In this document: positions 12,915-23,066 of the stretch, in pieces
How positions within the stretch are numbered: position 1 is the first letter of the stretch
How the letters are laid out: the number at the start of each line of letters is the position of its first letter
Assembly (NCBI GenBank): GCA_003049465.1
Contig: PYSS01000035.1
Coordinates: 124,001-188,000, forward strand
Reading direction: 5' to 3'
Length of the DNA: 64,000 nt
Source of the DNA: Magnaporthiopsis rhizophila
Lineage: Eukaryota > Ascomycota > Sordariomycetes > Magnaporthales > Magnaporthaceae
Position numbers and translations under genes: made by a program
Notes under the pieces: model-generated
What the model was told of the DNA's origin: nothing
The model's input: only the letters and a program-made list of their open reading frames with translations
Databases searched by the model: none

Positions 12915-14808
12915 CTGACGAGGGGGATAATATGTTAGAGAGACAGGGCCCTGCGTCTCATATCCAGCACAAAGGGCAGGAGGAATCCTGCTACGGACTC
13001 GGCAGGCCGAGAAGAATAGAACGAAGAATAAACAGAAAAGGGGGCGGTGACAAGAAGGTGGTGGGAATGGGAGGGGCTCACCACCACGAGATTCAGCGCA
13101 GACGAGGTTAGAATCGCCTGCAGCTGAAATCTCTAATAAACGCGTCGTTCCCAACTTCACCGGTCCGTCCTTAACGGGGTCGAAAAGGTGCGGTAGCCAG
13201 AACGAAGGGAAGATTGCGGTCGACTAGTCGCGACGCGTTGGGCAAAAATTGTCAAGGGCCCTTGCTGCAGAAGCAGAAAAGAAAAGAAAAAAGACCAGGT
13301 TACAAAAACCTCGGGGAACGAAGAAAACTAGGCATTAAAGGAGTGACATTAAGAAGAATGGCAATTCTGAGAGAATGCAGCAGCCGGACACATCTGGACG
13401 CAGGTTGACGCCCTCGGGTGACTTGACAGGAAAATTGAGGCCGTTGTCGAGCAAAGGACGATGTGGCTTGGGCTGCGAGCGGACTCGGACGCGAGGAGCT
13501 GGAGCGTTTGCTCTGTGCTTTTTTTTTTTTTTTCTCGGGTGGAGGAAGGTGCATACTAAGGTGGACGGGTGAGCTCAGGGAACAGGCGCCAATAATTTCT
13601 GCAATGAACACGCTGCCCTGGAGGCTGGGCCGGCCCCACTGATTGATGCGCCGCCAAAGGCTCGGAGAAGCCTGCCACCACTGTCTGTCAGTTGCGGGAG
13701 TACATGTGGCAGCGGCAATCTTGCGGTCAAAATTGCTTGAGCATACGAGGGAGTGGATACCCCAACGTTGGTACCGATTAACAGCACAAAAGTATCCATC
13801 GGCAACTCCTATTTGGCGGCGGGGCCATCCATCACCGCTCATTTTGCCCACGCCCTGCGAGTCCCCAGCACCATTTCGCAAGCCCTGGCTCATTTCACCA
13901 TCTCCAGCGGTTTGATGAAGACTAGCCCGGCGTTGGCGTGCGGTTTAAAGCGCGGTCGCTAATTTCAGATGCGACTCGACTGATCGCTTGTCGATTCCGC
14001 CACCCCGGATTTTCTGCGCCTCCTTATTCTCCATGGATGTTGTGTGATCTGATCTTTGCTTTGCCCCCAAAATCACTCACTGCTTCCGCCCTGCGATCGT
14101 TTGTCGGTCCCTGCCATTGCCTGCGACCATGCCGCCAAGCACGCAAAGTCCCCCAGGGCCACAAAATCCAGGGTCTCCCCCCATGCCAGCCTATCCGACG
14201 CCGCGGGAACCCGAGGAACATGTGGTCGGGCCAGTGTGACAAGGACAGCAACTGACGGCATTAGGCTCCCTGCACGACGTGGACAGGTCGGGTTTGCGGC
14301 TAGGTGGTTGCTAACCATTCCCAGTTCCGTCTTCTTATCGAAGCCGGATGGATGGGTGAGGACAGCATTGGTTGTCACGGGGCGGGAAAGAAGGATCGGG
14401 TCGGGAGACAGCGGTCTTTCATGGTCGATGTAACCAGCCCACCCCGCCGTTCCACCTCCACGTGTGGACACAGAAGCACATGAAAGTTTTTTAGCGAGCC
14501 AGACGAGCAGGCCACGATGCTTTGAACAACGCATCCCGTCCAACCCAACTCTGAATTACATGAAAACCATTGGGGGTTAGGTATCAAACCTGAGGTATAC
14601 TAGTGCCCACTAGAACGCCACCCGAAGCCAAACACCAAAGGAAAGCCACCACACAAATGGAAGGCCCGACGTGCTTGCTGCACCTGTCCGTCTTTATAGA
14701 CCAACATGTTTCTGCGAGTGACGGATATCTGAATGTCGTCACTAAAAAGAAGAAAAATAAAAGACTTTGCGGAACCATGGCAAAGCCAGCAGCACACACA
14801 GTGCCTCC
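12915..14808. other. Intergenic region containing the unresolved 5' end of the coiled-coil gene
   Basis: A probable intron of the coiled-coil gene lies at 12915-13081 (minus strand, GTGAGC donor). The stretch beyond 13,082 should contain its first exon and promoter, but no in-frame ATG was found. Open frames at 13,300-13,960 and 14,070-14,540 look like chance frames. A T-run lies at 13,519-13,533. Confidence 0.45.
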
Positions 14809-15561
14809 TTATAGGTCACAGAAAAAGTCAAACTCGGCGTTTGAGCTGACAAGGGCGTTGAAGGCAGTCTGCGTGGCGGATGCTGCGGCAGACTTGCATT
14901 CCTCTAGCAAAGCAAGGTGGTCGTCAGTCAGGCGTGTTCCCGAAGGCAAGAGCCCAATATCGGCTGGCTAGGCGGGACCTGGGGGATCGAAGCATCGACG
15001 GAGAACGGGCCGCCATACCGTTCTGCTTGTCACAGTCGCCAACCGAAAACTCGCCCTTCTTGCTGCCGTTGGCCATGTTGGCGCACGCGTTCTTTTGGTT
15101 GTCGCACGCCCTATCCGCCGCCGACCGGAAGTCTGTAAAGGTGTCGCCATTGACCTCGAACGGCCGCTTCTGGTCGGATGATTGCGTGATCTGCAGAAGG
15201 CGAACACGTCCCTCGTCATCAGCGGACAAACCCCCTCGACGAATTTACGCGATTCAAGCTTGAGCGCCAGGGCCACGCGCGATCCCCCGCCTGCCCGCTG
15301 CCAGTAGTCGTGGCTAGCGGCTCCAGGATGCAAATTTGATTGCGTCAAAAAGAGAGGAAAAAAAGCAGAGCACAAACATACCGACTGTGCCTTGGCGCCT
15401 CCCAGTGCGCCGTTGAATGCTTGTAGATCCTTGGTCTGCCGCGGGAGCAGCGAGCCTCCCATCCTGAACCCGCTCCGCACGTCGTCTGTGATGCCGCCGC
15501 CCAGCGCCGCGGCCAGGAGGGCGAACACCGCGGCAGTCGTCGCTATCCTGTGGCCAAACAT
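14809..15561 (-). CDS. Small secreted cysteine-containing protein
   Basis: Three exons, 15561-15382, 15190-15019 and 14903-14809, give 148 aa. Introns are GTATGT...GCAG and GTATGG...CTAG, and the phases agree. The N-terminus is a signal peptide (about residues 1-21, ATTAAVFALLAAALGGG core). The mature part has the pattern KAQSITQSSDQKRPFEVNG, then DRACDNQKNACAN, FSVGDCDKQNEECKSAAAS, and ends FDFFCDL. I recognise this pattern from short secreted proteins found across filamentous ascomycetes, with function unknown to me. Five cysteines are visible in the mature part (ACDNQKNAC, DCDKQ, ECKS and FFC), an odd number, so at least one is unpaired or partnered between molecules. A wall or extracellular role is inferred from the signal peptide only. 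Confidence 0.8.
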
Positions 15562-16790
15562 GGTTTCTCCTCCTCGTTTTTGTTTTTTGCTGGTCCCGGG
15601 GTCGTTTACCCTCTGTCGATCTCGTGCGCGAATCCTTCGTATCTGTGCTCCTCTGAAAGCAAGGAGATACCTTTAGTTGGACGATCGGCCGTCGATTGGG
15701 GTTCCACGCGCTTGAATTGCTGGGGAAGATTCGCGATGATTTGAGGCTGCACAAACAAGGAGAGTCGCTGTCGCGCAGCCAAACCTCACATCTAGCAGTT
15801 ATCAATTGTGGTCGGAAAAACAGTTCTCCAGAGATGAAAAAGCATCCCTGCATCGCATCTCTGGCTTCCGGTCTGGGGCCGTCCGCCGGGATGAAACCAT
15901 GTCTTCCGATCAGGAGGAACGTGGTGGATTGCTAGGACCTGAAACAGTCTTGATACCCGCCCAGACTAGTTCCGAGCGTTGTGCACGCGGGTGTAATTCA
16001 ACAAACGTGGTAAACCCAAAAAACACATCCGCAGCGTATCTGTAAGAGTGATTACATCTACTACATTTGACGGCGTTCATACAATCTGATATGCCTGTGT
16101 ACAAGGGTGGAATGAGCCCATTGCTCGTGGAGAAGCAAGCCGAACCACCGGCGTGGGCGCATGAGGATGACGATGTAAGAAGAAAAGGAAAAGAAGAGAG
16201 AAAGAAAAAAAAAAATTGCGTTCCGCCTAGGTCCTAAGAACACATGCCGTCCAACGGAGGAGATTCAACGTGTAAAACCAAGATAGGCGTTCATTATGTC
16301 GATCGAGAATTAGCGGCTTTTGAAACGGAGCCGAGGCCGAGATGCTGTCCCCATTGATCCCGGCATCCAAATATTCACAATATCATGGCGAACAAAAAAG
16401 GGTTAATAAAGTAAGTACTGGTAAAAAGAGCTTACACGCCAGGTTCCCCTGAGCCCCGGGACGACATGTCAAGTCCGTCTTCGGGTGAACCGGGGAGCCT
16501 AGGCGGAAAGCAAATGGGGTGAAATGAACTAAAAGACAGTACGCCATGAATTGCTTCTGCTCCAACCAAGCTATTCCGATAAACCTGACTTGCGATGATG
16601 CCGTAAATGCAACCCTCCACCCTGGAGTTCCGCTTGAGATGCGCTAGACCAGACTGCGAGGAGAAAAGCGATGATGATGAGCTCTATAAACGGTGGGTAT
16701 CTTGTGGCCACCGAGTTTGCCGGATCCGTAGAGCTTCTCCCAGGAGGCTACATCTGACGAGAGAAGCAGACAGCGAGAGAGAAACAATGA
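15562..16790. other. Intergenic region, no gene seen
   Basis: Holds the upstream region of the small secreted protein gene and the 3' flank of the Mid2-like gene. Open frames are short and unlike known proteins. A short A-run lies at 16,206-16,215. Confidence 0.5.
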
Positions 16791-17621
16791 TTAGAAATTC
16801 GACGCCGTGTTGACCTGGGTGGGTGCATGGTAGCTTTCCAGGGTACTTTGAAACGGCGTGCGGCTGCTCTGGGAGCTGGGCTGTTGCTGATCGGGCTTCT
16901 CGGCAGGGCTGTAGCTAGGGCCGAAAGCACCTTCGCCCTCTTCTTGGTTCCTCTTGCGACCCCAGACCCTCCAAGCAACGATACCGACGACAGCCAGCAC
17001 AATGGCACCACCAATGCCACACACGACACCGATGATGGTCTTCTTCTGGTCCTCGCTCATGCCCGACTGTTGTTGGTTGCTGCCGTTGCCACCACTCGCC
17101 AGTCCTGCAGTGGACGTTGTGGTCCCCGAGCTGGTAAATGTCGAGAGGCGTCCGGCCGAGTCGGTCACGACTTGCGTGGTGATCCAACTGGAGGTAATCG
17201 TAGTCCCAGAGGTCGGTGTGCTCTCCGGGCTCTTATCTGTTGGGGGTGGCGTTGTCTTCGGAGGCGTCGTTCCTGGTGTCGTGGGTGGGGGGTTGTTGTT
17301 GTTGTTGCCGCCGTTATTGTTGTTGTTGCTGCTAGTAGTAGACGTCGACTGCGGTGGAGGCGGCGGCGGCGGCGGCGGCGTTGTCGTGGTCCGAGGGCTC
17401 GTAGTGCTCGGCGTGTCCGGAGGCGTCGTCGGCGTCGTCCTTGGGCTTGTGGTTGTCTGGGTCGCCGGAGGAGGTGACGCTGATCCAGAGCTGCTGGACT
17501 GTCTCTTAACAAGCGGGTGATCCAGTCCGCCCTGGAGGTTCGCATCGGGCAGACTGGCGTGCGCGGTAGAGAAGGCAGTCAGGGCCACCGCCAGAGCCCG
17601 CAGAAGCTGAGTGGAATGCAT
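16791..17621 (-). CDS. Mid2-like, mucin-type single-pass membrane protein
   Basis: A single exon of 276 aa. It has a signal peptide (about residues 1-22, ending AHAS), a KR site at residues 39-40, then a long Ser/Thr/Pro/Asn-rich ectodomain suited to heavy O-glycosylation. One membrane span follows (IIGVVCGIGGAIVLAVVGIV, near residue 190) and ends in a basic stop-transfer sequence (WGRKRN). The cytosolic tail of about 70 residues is Gln/Ser/Pro-rich. The order ectodomain, QKKTIIGVV...GGA span, short tail is typical of fungal Mid2-like/WSC-less wall sensors. Family members in yeast report wall stress to Rho1/PKC; that role here is inferred from architecture. Confidence 0.8.
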   Translation of the reverse strand: MHSTQLLRALAVALTAFSTAHASLPDANLQGGLDHPLVKRQSSSSGSASPPPATQTTTSPRTTPTTPPDTPSTTSPRTTTTPPPPPPPPPQSTSTTSSNNNNNGGNNNNNPPPTTPGTTPPKTTPPPTDKSPESTPTSGTTITSSWITTQVVTDSAGRLSTFTSSGTTTSTAGLASGGNGSNQQQSGMSEDQKKTIIGVVCGIGGAIVLAVVGIVAWRVWGRKRNQEEGEGAFGPSYSPAEKPDQQQPSSQSSRTPFQSTLESYHAPTQVNTASNF

Positions 17622-20477
17622 CGTGACGAACGCTACCGTGCGAGTCTCGAGGGAGCGGCGCGTGGAGGCGAGGGTTGAAAAGACAATGTACTCTCAGTAT
17701 CACGGGTACGAGCCGCGCGGCAAGGCCGTCCAAAACCCTTCAGGAGTCGAATACAGATTATGCGGCCGAATGGACTGGGTCGTGTCGCAGAGTCGAGGGG
17801 GCCGCGATAGAATCAGACCAGGGAGCAAATTTTCTCCCGGCCCGGTGCGCGGATATTTTGGACGAACAAACGATGGGACAGGAAGCAGGAGCTCGCTGAA
17901 AAGCCTTATCGGAGGATGATGCCCTTGAAATGCAGTTGGAGCAAGAAAAGAGCTGGCTGGACGAAGAAAGTATGATACAAATGGAAAGGACCAGAAAACG
18001 AGCGACGGCGAATGGTCAACAAAGACGGATGGGCTGGCTGTCCTTGAATAGAACCGAAGAAAGGGACAAGCAAGGACTGGCTGGTCATGGGCATCCGAGT
18101 CCGCCAGCGGATCTGATGGGAGTGGGCCTAAAAAAGAAGTGGTGTGGAGACGAATGACCGTTTTTGACCTGTCACAGTCCTTCGTATTCACAGGAAAGGA
18201 GGCGGCCCCTGCACGCTAGAACCCCACGATTATGCGTGCCCCAACCACAACACCACCAGACAACGGCCATGGAACGGCACCGTTTCTGAAAGTGACGTTT
18301 TCCTGTTCAAGGACCCGTTCGACATCCATTCACTTGTGACTCCGCTACCAGGACAAGGTCTCTGTGAGAAAAAGGCCGACCTTGGTACTTGCGCATCTGC
18401 CTCCAGTGCCGACCTGAGAGCTTCCAATTCCTGCATTCAATCAATGCCGCAAAATCGCGCACTGAACTTCCGGTGCGCGACTTGGTGGGCACGTGGGTTA
18501 CCAGCGGTCTGGGGGGACCGAATGCCGTCAGCATTGCCCCTGGAGCAATTGATAGGTAGGACCAAACCAGTCGCGAAAGCCACCAGGTAAGTACCTGCGT
18601 TAGTCTGTGCTGGTCCCAAGGTCTCGAGCGTCTCCAAAGGAACTGCAGGGCAGCGTCTGTGTTATTATCTCAATACGGTGCTGATATCTGAGATGTGATT
18701 TATGGAATCGCACATGCAACCTATATTCGTCCCAACCTCCCTCCCATTCTATCATGGAACTCTCGCAGGGTACGGCTAAATAAAGTCCTTAAGCGCATTA
18801 CGCTCCGTACCAAGAGTGCCCGCGACCCGCCGATTCAACGACAGAAGCTGGGCCCAGGCACCAATCAGGCCACGAGCACCTGCAATTGGCGAACCGCTGA
18901 AACGCGAGCCACCAAAGAGTGGCCCATGCACATGCCGTGCCACCAAAGGGATGGATAAAAACGATCGGTTCGGCCCAAAGAAAACGGTAGAACGGCCCCA
19001 GTTCGGCATGTCGGGTCTTTGTGTTTAGGTGGCGGCCGAAAAGAAAACGCTCGAGACCGGGGCTGGCCGTCTCACTGAGACATGGACGCCGAGAGTCAAC
19101 CAGCCAGCAGGATGCCAGCTGGACACGCACCCGAATTGTGCGGCCCGTCCTGAATCAGCTTTGGCGGCTGTCATCCCGTCTGTTCTGACAAAAAGAGGAA
19201 GCATGTCTTTGCCGGTCGCAACTTCGTGGGTTCAGCTCTGATGTTCATGGAAGCACGTGCATTTCGACATCGACCAACCATCTGGTGGCTGACGCGCCTG
19301 CTGCGAACAATGCGAGGCCCAGATGTGACGCCATGTCACCAAAAATACACTGGGGCCAGTCTGGGCCAATCAGTAATAACCGCCTGTCCCACTTGAAAGG
19401 TCCCAAGTCCTTTCCCAACACTTCTTGCATTCCTGGATTTGAACCCTTCTCTTTCTTCGGTCGTCTCCGAGAGACAAAGAACTTGGAATCTGGTCCCTCT
19501 TTTCCTGGCGTTCACTACTTGCACTGGCGTCTGGGGAAGTGGTCGTCCCCGACGACTGTCCAGCGGATCATCCTGAGGACAAATTCCAAGGCGGGTTCCT
19601 GGGGCCTGCGTTCGCTGATCGGCCCACGTCAATTTTATGCGTCTGCGAACAGCCTCGTTGATCTGGCGAGTCTCGCGAGTACCTGGAGAGGCCGTGTCGG
19701 TGTGGCCTTTCAGGGGTATCCGCGCACGCCCTGGGGTTTGGTAATCTGACGGGTGGATTGATGGGATGAACTACTTGATGCCTGAAGGAGCAGTGTTGAA
19801 GCGACTGCAAGCCATGGCATTGTGCATGTGCTTCCTGCAAGAGGTGCGCTGGAGCGATGGAATATTTGGTGCTGCTGAGCCAGTGAGCTAAGATCCATGA
19901 TTCCCAGGCAACGAACGGAAGGTGACATTTGCGGACCTCTATCCATGGTGTTCTTTGATCTCTCGTGTTCCGGCGTATCCCGATCTCGATATTTGGATCA
20001 ATAGAGGCAAGGAGAGCAGAGAAAACGTAGCGGCACTCAACGGTAGTACACCACCCGTAAAACTGTAAAACATTGTTGGCGACGCTTTTATCCTCACAGA
20101 TTTAAAACCCTACCGAGTCCTCGCGAAACTGATGCACCGGCAAAAGGGGTAGTTGAGAAGGAAGGAAGCCGTACAATTGAGAGCCTACCATACCAGTATC
20201 TACCGTGTCGAATCTCAAGCACCCCGTGAAACCTAGATTTATTTAACGATGTGTTGGAGAGCTTCCGAGTTGCCTGTGTTATACCTTGGACGCTTGAGAG
20301 GTGGGGACGCACGAGCCACATAACAAGCCCAGCCACATGTGGCGATAAATTTGTTGCATCACGAGTGAATTCGTCGTTGACAGAACGGGCAACCAAACAA
20401 GCACACTCGACCCGCCATCATCAACAATCCATGTGCAAACTCACCTGCCCGAAACAATTTTCAGCCAGAAAGAGGCA
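17622..20477. other. Gene-poor 2.9 kb intergenic region
   Basis: No open frame here shows coding character or family resemblance. The longest, at 19,285-19,749 (plus), is 154 codons with no recognisable motif and no supporting splice structure. Promoters of the divergent flanking genes (Mid2-like, minus; CBP4, plus) should lie at its ends. Confidence 0.5.
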
Positions 20478-21015
20478 ATGGCAACGAGGCAAAGAAACTG
20501 GGGCTTGTGGCTGAAGATGATTCTCGGGTAATTGTTTTTTTCTGGTATTTATATCTGGTAATCCTGCTAAGATCTTGCCTGGACTGACTGATCATTACTC
20601 TTTTCCCACCTCACGCCGCAGCGGGACTGCCATGGCCGTGGGGGGACCCATGTTCGTCATGTCAATAACGCCCACGGAGGAGGAGCTCTTCAAGAAATAC
20701 AACCCCGATCTGCAGAAGCGGAGTCTAGAGACACGCCAGGAGAGACAAAAAGAGTACGATGACTTTGTCACCAAGCTCAAGGAGTACTCCAAGTCGGACA
20801 AGTCCAGTAAGTCGCACCCTACTGTGCTGTGGGTTTCTCTAGACGCATGCTGATGCGTTCGTCTTCAACCCTCCATAGTCTGGGTTGTGCAGGCCGAGGC
20901 ACAGCAGAAGGACAAGGAGGCTCAGGTGGAGACGAGGCGTCGAGCGCAAGAGGAGGAGAAAGCTAGAAAGGAGCAGATGAGGAGAGAAGTAGGGCTGGGG
21001 GTCTCGAAGTCATGA
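20478..21015 (+). CDS. cbp4: CBP4, assembly factor for the cytochrome bc1 complex
   Basis: Cbp4 is a small inner-membrane protein that stabilises newly made cytochrome b during complex III assembly (known from yeast). Three exons, 20478-20527, 20622-20806 and 20879-21015, give 123 aa. The first exon encodes MATRQRNWGLWLKMILG and would be missed by looking for a single open frame. After splicing, one membrane span (about residues 12-31, ILGGTAMAVGGPMFVMSI) is followed by the family signature TPTEEELFKKYNPDLQKRSLE and a charged, helical C-terminal half. Donors are GTAATT and GTAAGT; acceptors are CGCAG and CATAG. The length is normal for filamentous-fungal Cbp4. Confidence 0.93.
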
Positions 21016-21788
21016 ACGACGGGTGTGTCTTCCGGCGCCAGGTCGAACTGTAACAACATATATGACCCGATATACGGGCTGGACCTGGATGCACATTCGG
21101 TGAGGTAAAATGGATGTTGACGCATCCGAACCTAGTTTGCGGGATAGCAGAAACCCACTGAATCAGGTCGAGCATGAGTGGCATTTGTCTTTTGACAGGG
21201 CTTGTGGCCCCGAACGACACCCTTTGCAACACGGATTTCCCTCGCGGGAGACACGGATAGCCGCAGTGGCAGCGGGTTCATAACGATTGATGGCCAGGCT
21301 GCAAAGACGTGGTGGCTCCCAGTGCAATGGATGACCAGGGTGACTGGGGCGGATGCTATTGGGTGGAGTAACAACCACGGCACTGGAGAGCTTCAGCACC
21401 ATTGCTGTGTGGAAAATTGATTTTGCACTAGCGAAAAAAATCTTGGCGCACACAATTTTACCAGTCCATCTCAGCCATAGATCACCCCGCTTCGTTCCCA
21501 ACCAAGGAAAAAAAAAAGACAAAAAAAAAAAAAAAAAAAAAAAACATAGCCCTCAGATCGCGCTGGGGTACGTACACTGGAGCTGTGCAAAACTCGGGGA
21601 ATTCAGTGGGCGCCCGCTGCTGACAATTCGGCGCTGGGGGGTTGACCCAAACCTCACAAGCCCACCATTTGGCAATTTGCTAATCCGTAACCCGGAGCCG
21701 TCGACAAGCAGCCCACCACCGCACCTCGTTCTTTGGCAACTCCCGTCCCGTTAGTCCACCTTTTGCCGACTTCCTCCATATCGCGATC
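21016..21788. other. Intergenic region before NAC beta, with an oligo(A) tract
   Basis: Probable 3' flank of CBP4 and promoter of NAC beta. An A-rich tract lies at 21,507-21,544, with an unbroken run of about 20 A at its right end. No gene seen. Confidence 0.55.
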
Positions 21789-22654
21789 ATGGCCGACATT
21801 CAGGAGCGTCTCAAGAAACTGGGTGCAAGCGCACGTATTGGTAAGGCCGACCGATGCGCGCTGCATGGGCTGGGAAAATGAGGGGAAGGTGAGGGGGGCA
21901 AAAAGGAGGAAAAAATGCGCTAACTCTTGCAAAATTAGGGTATGTATTTTCAACCACATTTCCGCGTCGACTCCGATCGATTTGTCGCGATTCTACGAAC
22001 AGACGAGCGAACGCGGCAGAGAGGGGCTTTCGCAGACGGCCAGGGAAGGATGCTGGGCATGGTGAACAAGCCCCGCGATGCGACCAGCGGCTGTCACCCC
22101 ACCTGCGCCCGCGCAATATTTGGAGCCGACCGCTGACGAAAGGCGGCGATGTAGTGGCAAGGGCACCCCCCGGAGGAAGGTCAAGCGCGCCCCCGCGCGG
22201 TCCGGCGGCGATGACAAGAAGCTGCAGCAGACGCTGAAGAAGCTCAACGTCCAGCCGATCCAGGCCATCGAGGAGGTTAACATGTTCAAGAGCGACGGCA
22301 ACGTGATCCACTTCGCCGCCCCGAAAGGTAAGGGAAATTCTCACTGGGGTTCAGGGACTTCTCTGTGACGACGTGTCATGTGTTCCTTGCGCTGACTGAG
22401 ATCTGTTTTCGCTCGCAGTCCATGCCGCTGTTCCGGCCAACACCTTCGCCATCTATGGTAATGGCGAGGACAAGGAGCTGACGGAGCTCGTCCCCGGCAT
22501 CCTCAACCAGCTCGGCCCTGACTCGCTAGCCTCGCTCAGGAAGCTGGCGGAGAGCTACCAAAACATGCAAAAGACGGAGGGCGACAAGGAGGCCGACGAC
22601 GACGACATCCCGGAACTCGTTGCCGGCGAGAACTTTGAGGACAAGGTCGAGTAA
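21789..22654 (+). CDS. egd1: Nascent polypeptide-associated complex subunit beta (EGD1/BTF3)
   Basis: NAC beta binds ribosomes near the exit tunnel and, with NAC alpha, contacts nascent chains. The model that restores the whole conserved protein (153 aa) has four exons: 21789-21840, the single base 21939, 22155-22327 and 22419-22654. It gives MADIQERLKKLGASARIG joined to GKGTPRRKVKRAP (RRKVKR is the ribosome-binding motif). The NAC domain follows (TLKKLNVQPIQAIEEVN, VHAAVPANTFAIYG), then an acidic tail. Introns 1 (GTAAGG...TTAG) and 2 (GTATGT...GTAG) each carry a good branch-point sequence (CTAAC near 21,921; CTGAC near 22,132). The alternative is one intron 21841-22087, which inserts 23 non-conserved residues before GKG. 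Confidence 0.93.
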
Positions 22655-23066
22655 AACTACGACTTGGCCATGGCGACTAGATATTTTCCGCGACGAACCA
22701 ACACGATTAACCCAACAAACACATTTACGACAAACCTCGAACCACGCAATGGGAATTCCTCTAGACTCGAAGGCGGAAGGGACGGCCGCAGCGCGCGTTG
22801 GAATGGGCACAAAAGGTCACGGTTCTGTTTACCCCGCGTAAGGAAGCTCGAGATGGTGGTTTCTTTGGCTCCTTTCTGTCGTACGTACGACGAACTAGCA
22901 TATCAGAAATGAATATTTTTGTTATGCGCGGGGAATACTTGTGCCATCCAGGAATCTCGCAAAGGGATCTAACAGGATGATACCCAAAATCTAGTTTGTG
23001 TCTAGCCTTGCATCATCGTAGGTGGGATACGAACTCGGTCCTATCTCGCGTGAAGCGCGCGTGCCG
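22655..23066. other. Convergent intergenic region between NAC beta and TAD1
   Basis: Only the 3' flanks of two genes that end towards each other. No gene seen. Confidence 0.6.

Noticed and set aside
13300..13893. 197-codon minus-strand frame upstream of the coiled-coil gene
   Set aside because: Sequence lacks family resemblance and contains a poly-Lys stretch from a T-run; it does not splice in frame to the next exon in any way I could support.
19285..19749. 154-codon plus-strand frame
   Set aside because: No recognisable motif, no biased codon use, and no splice or promoter support.
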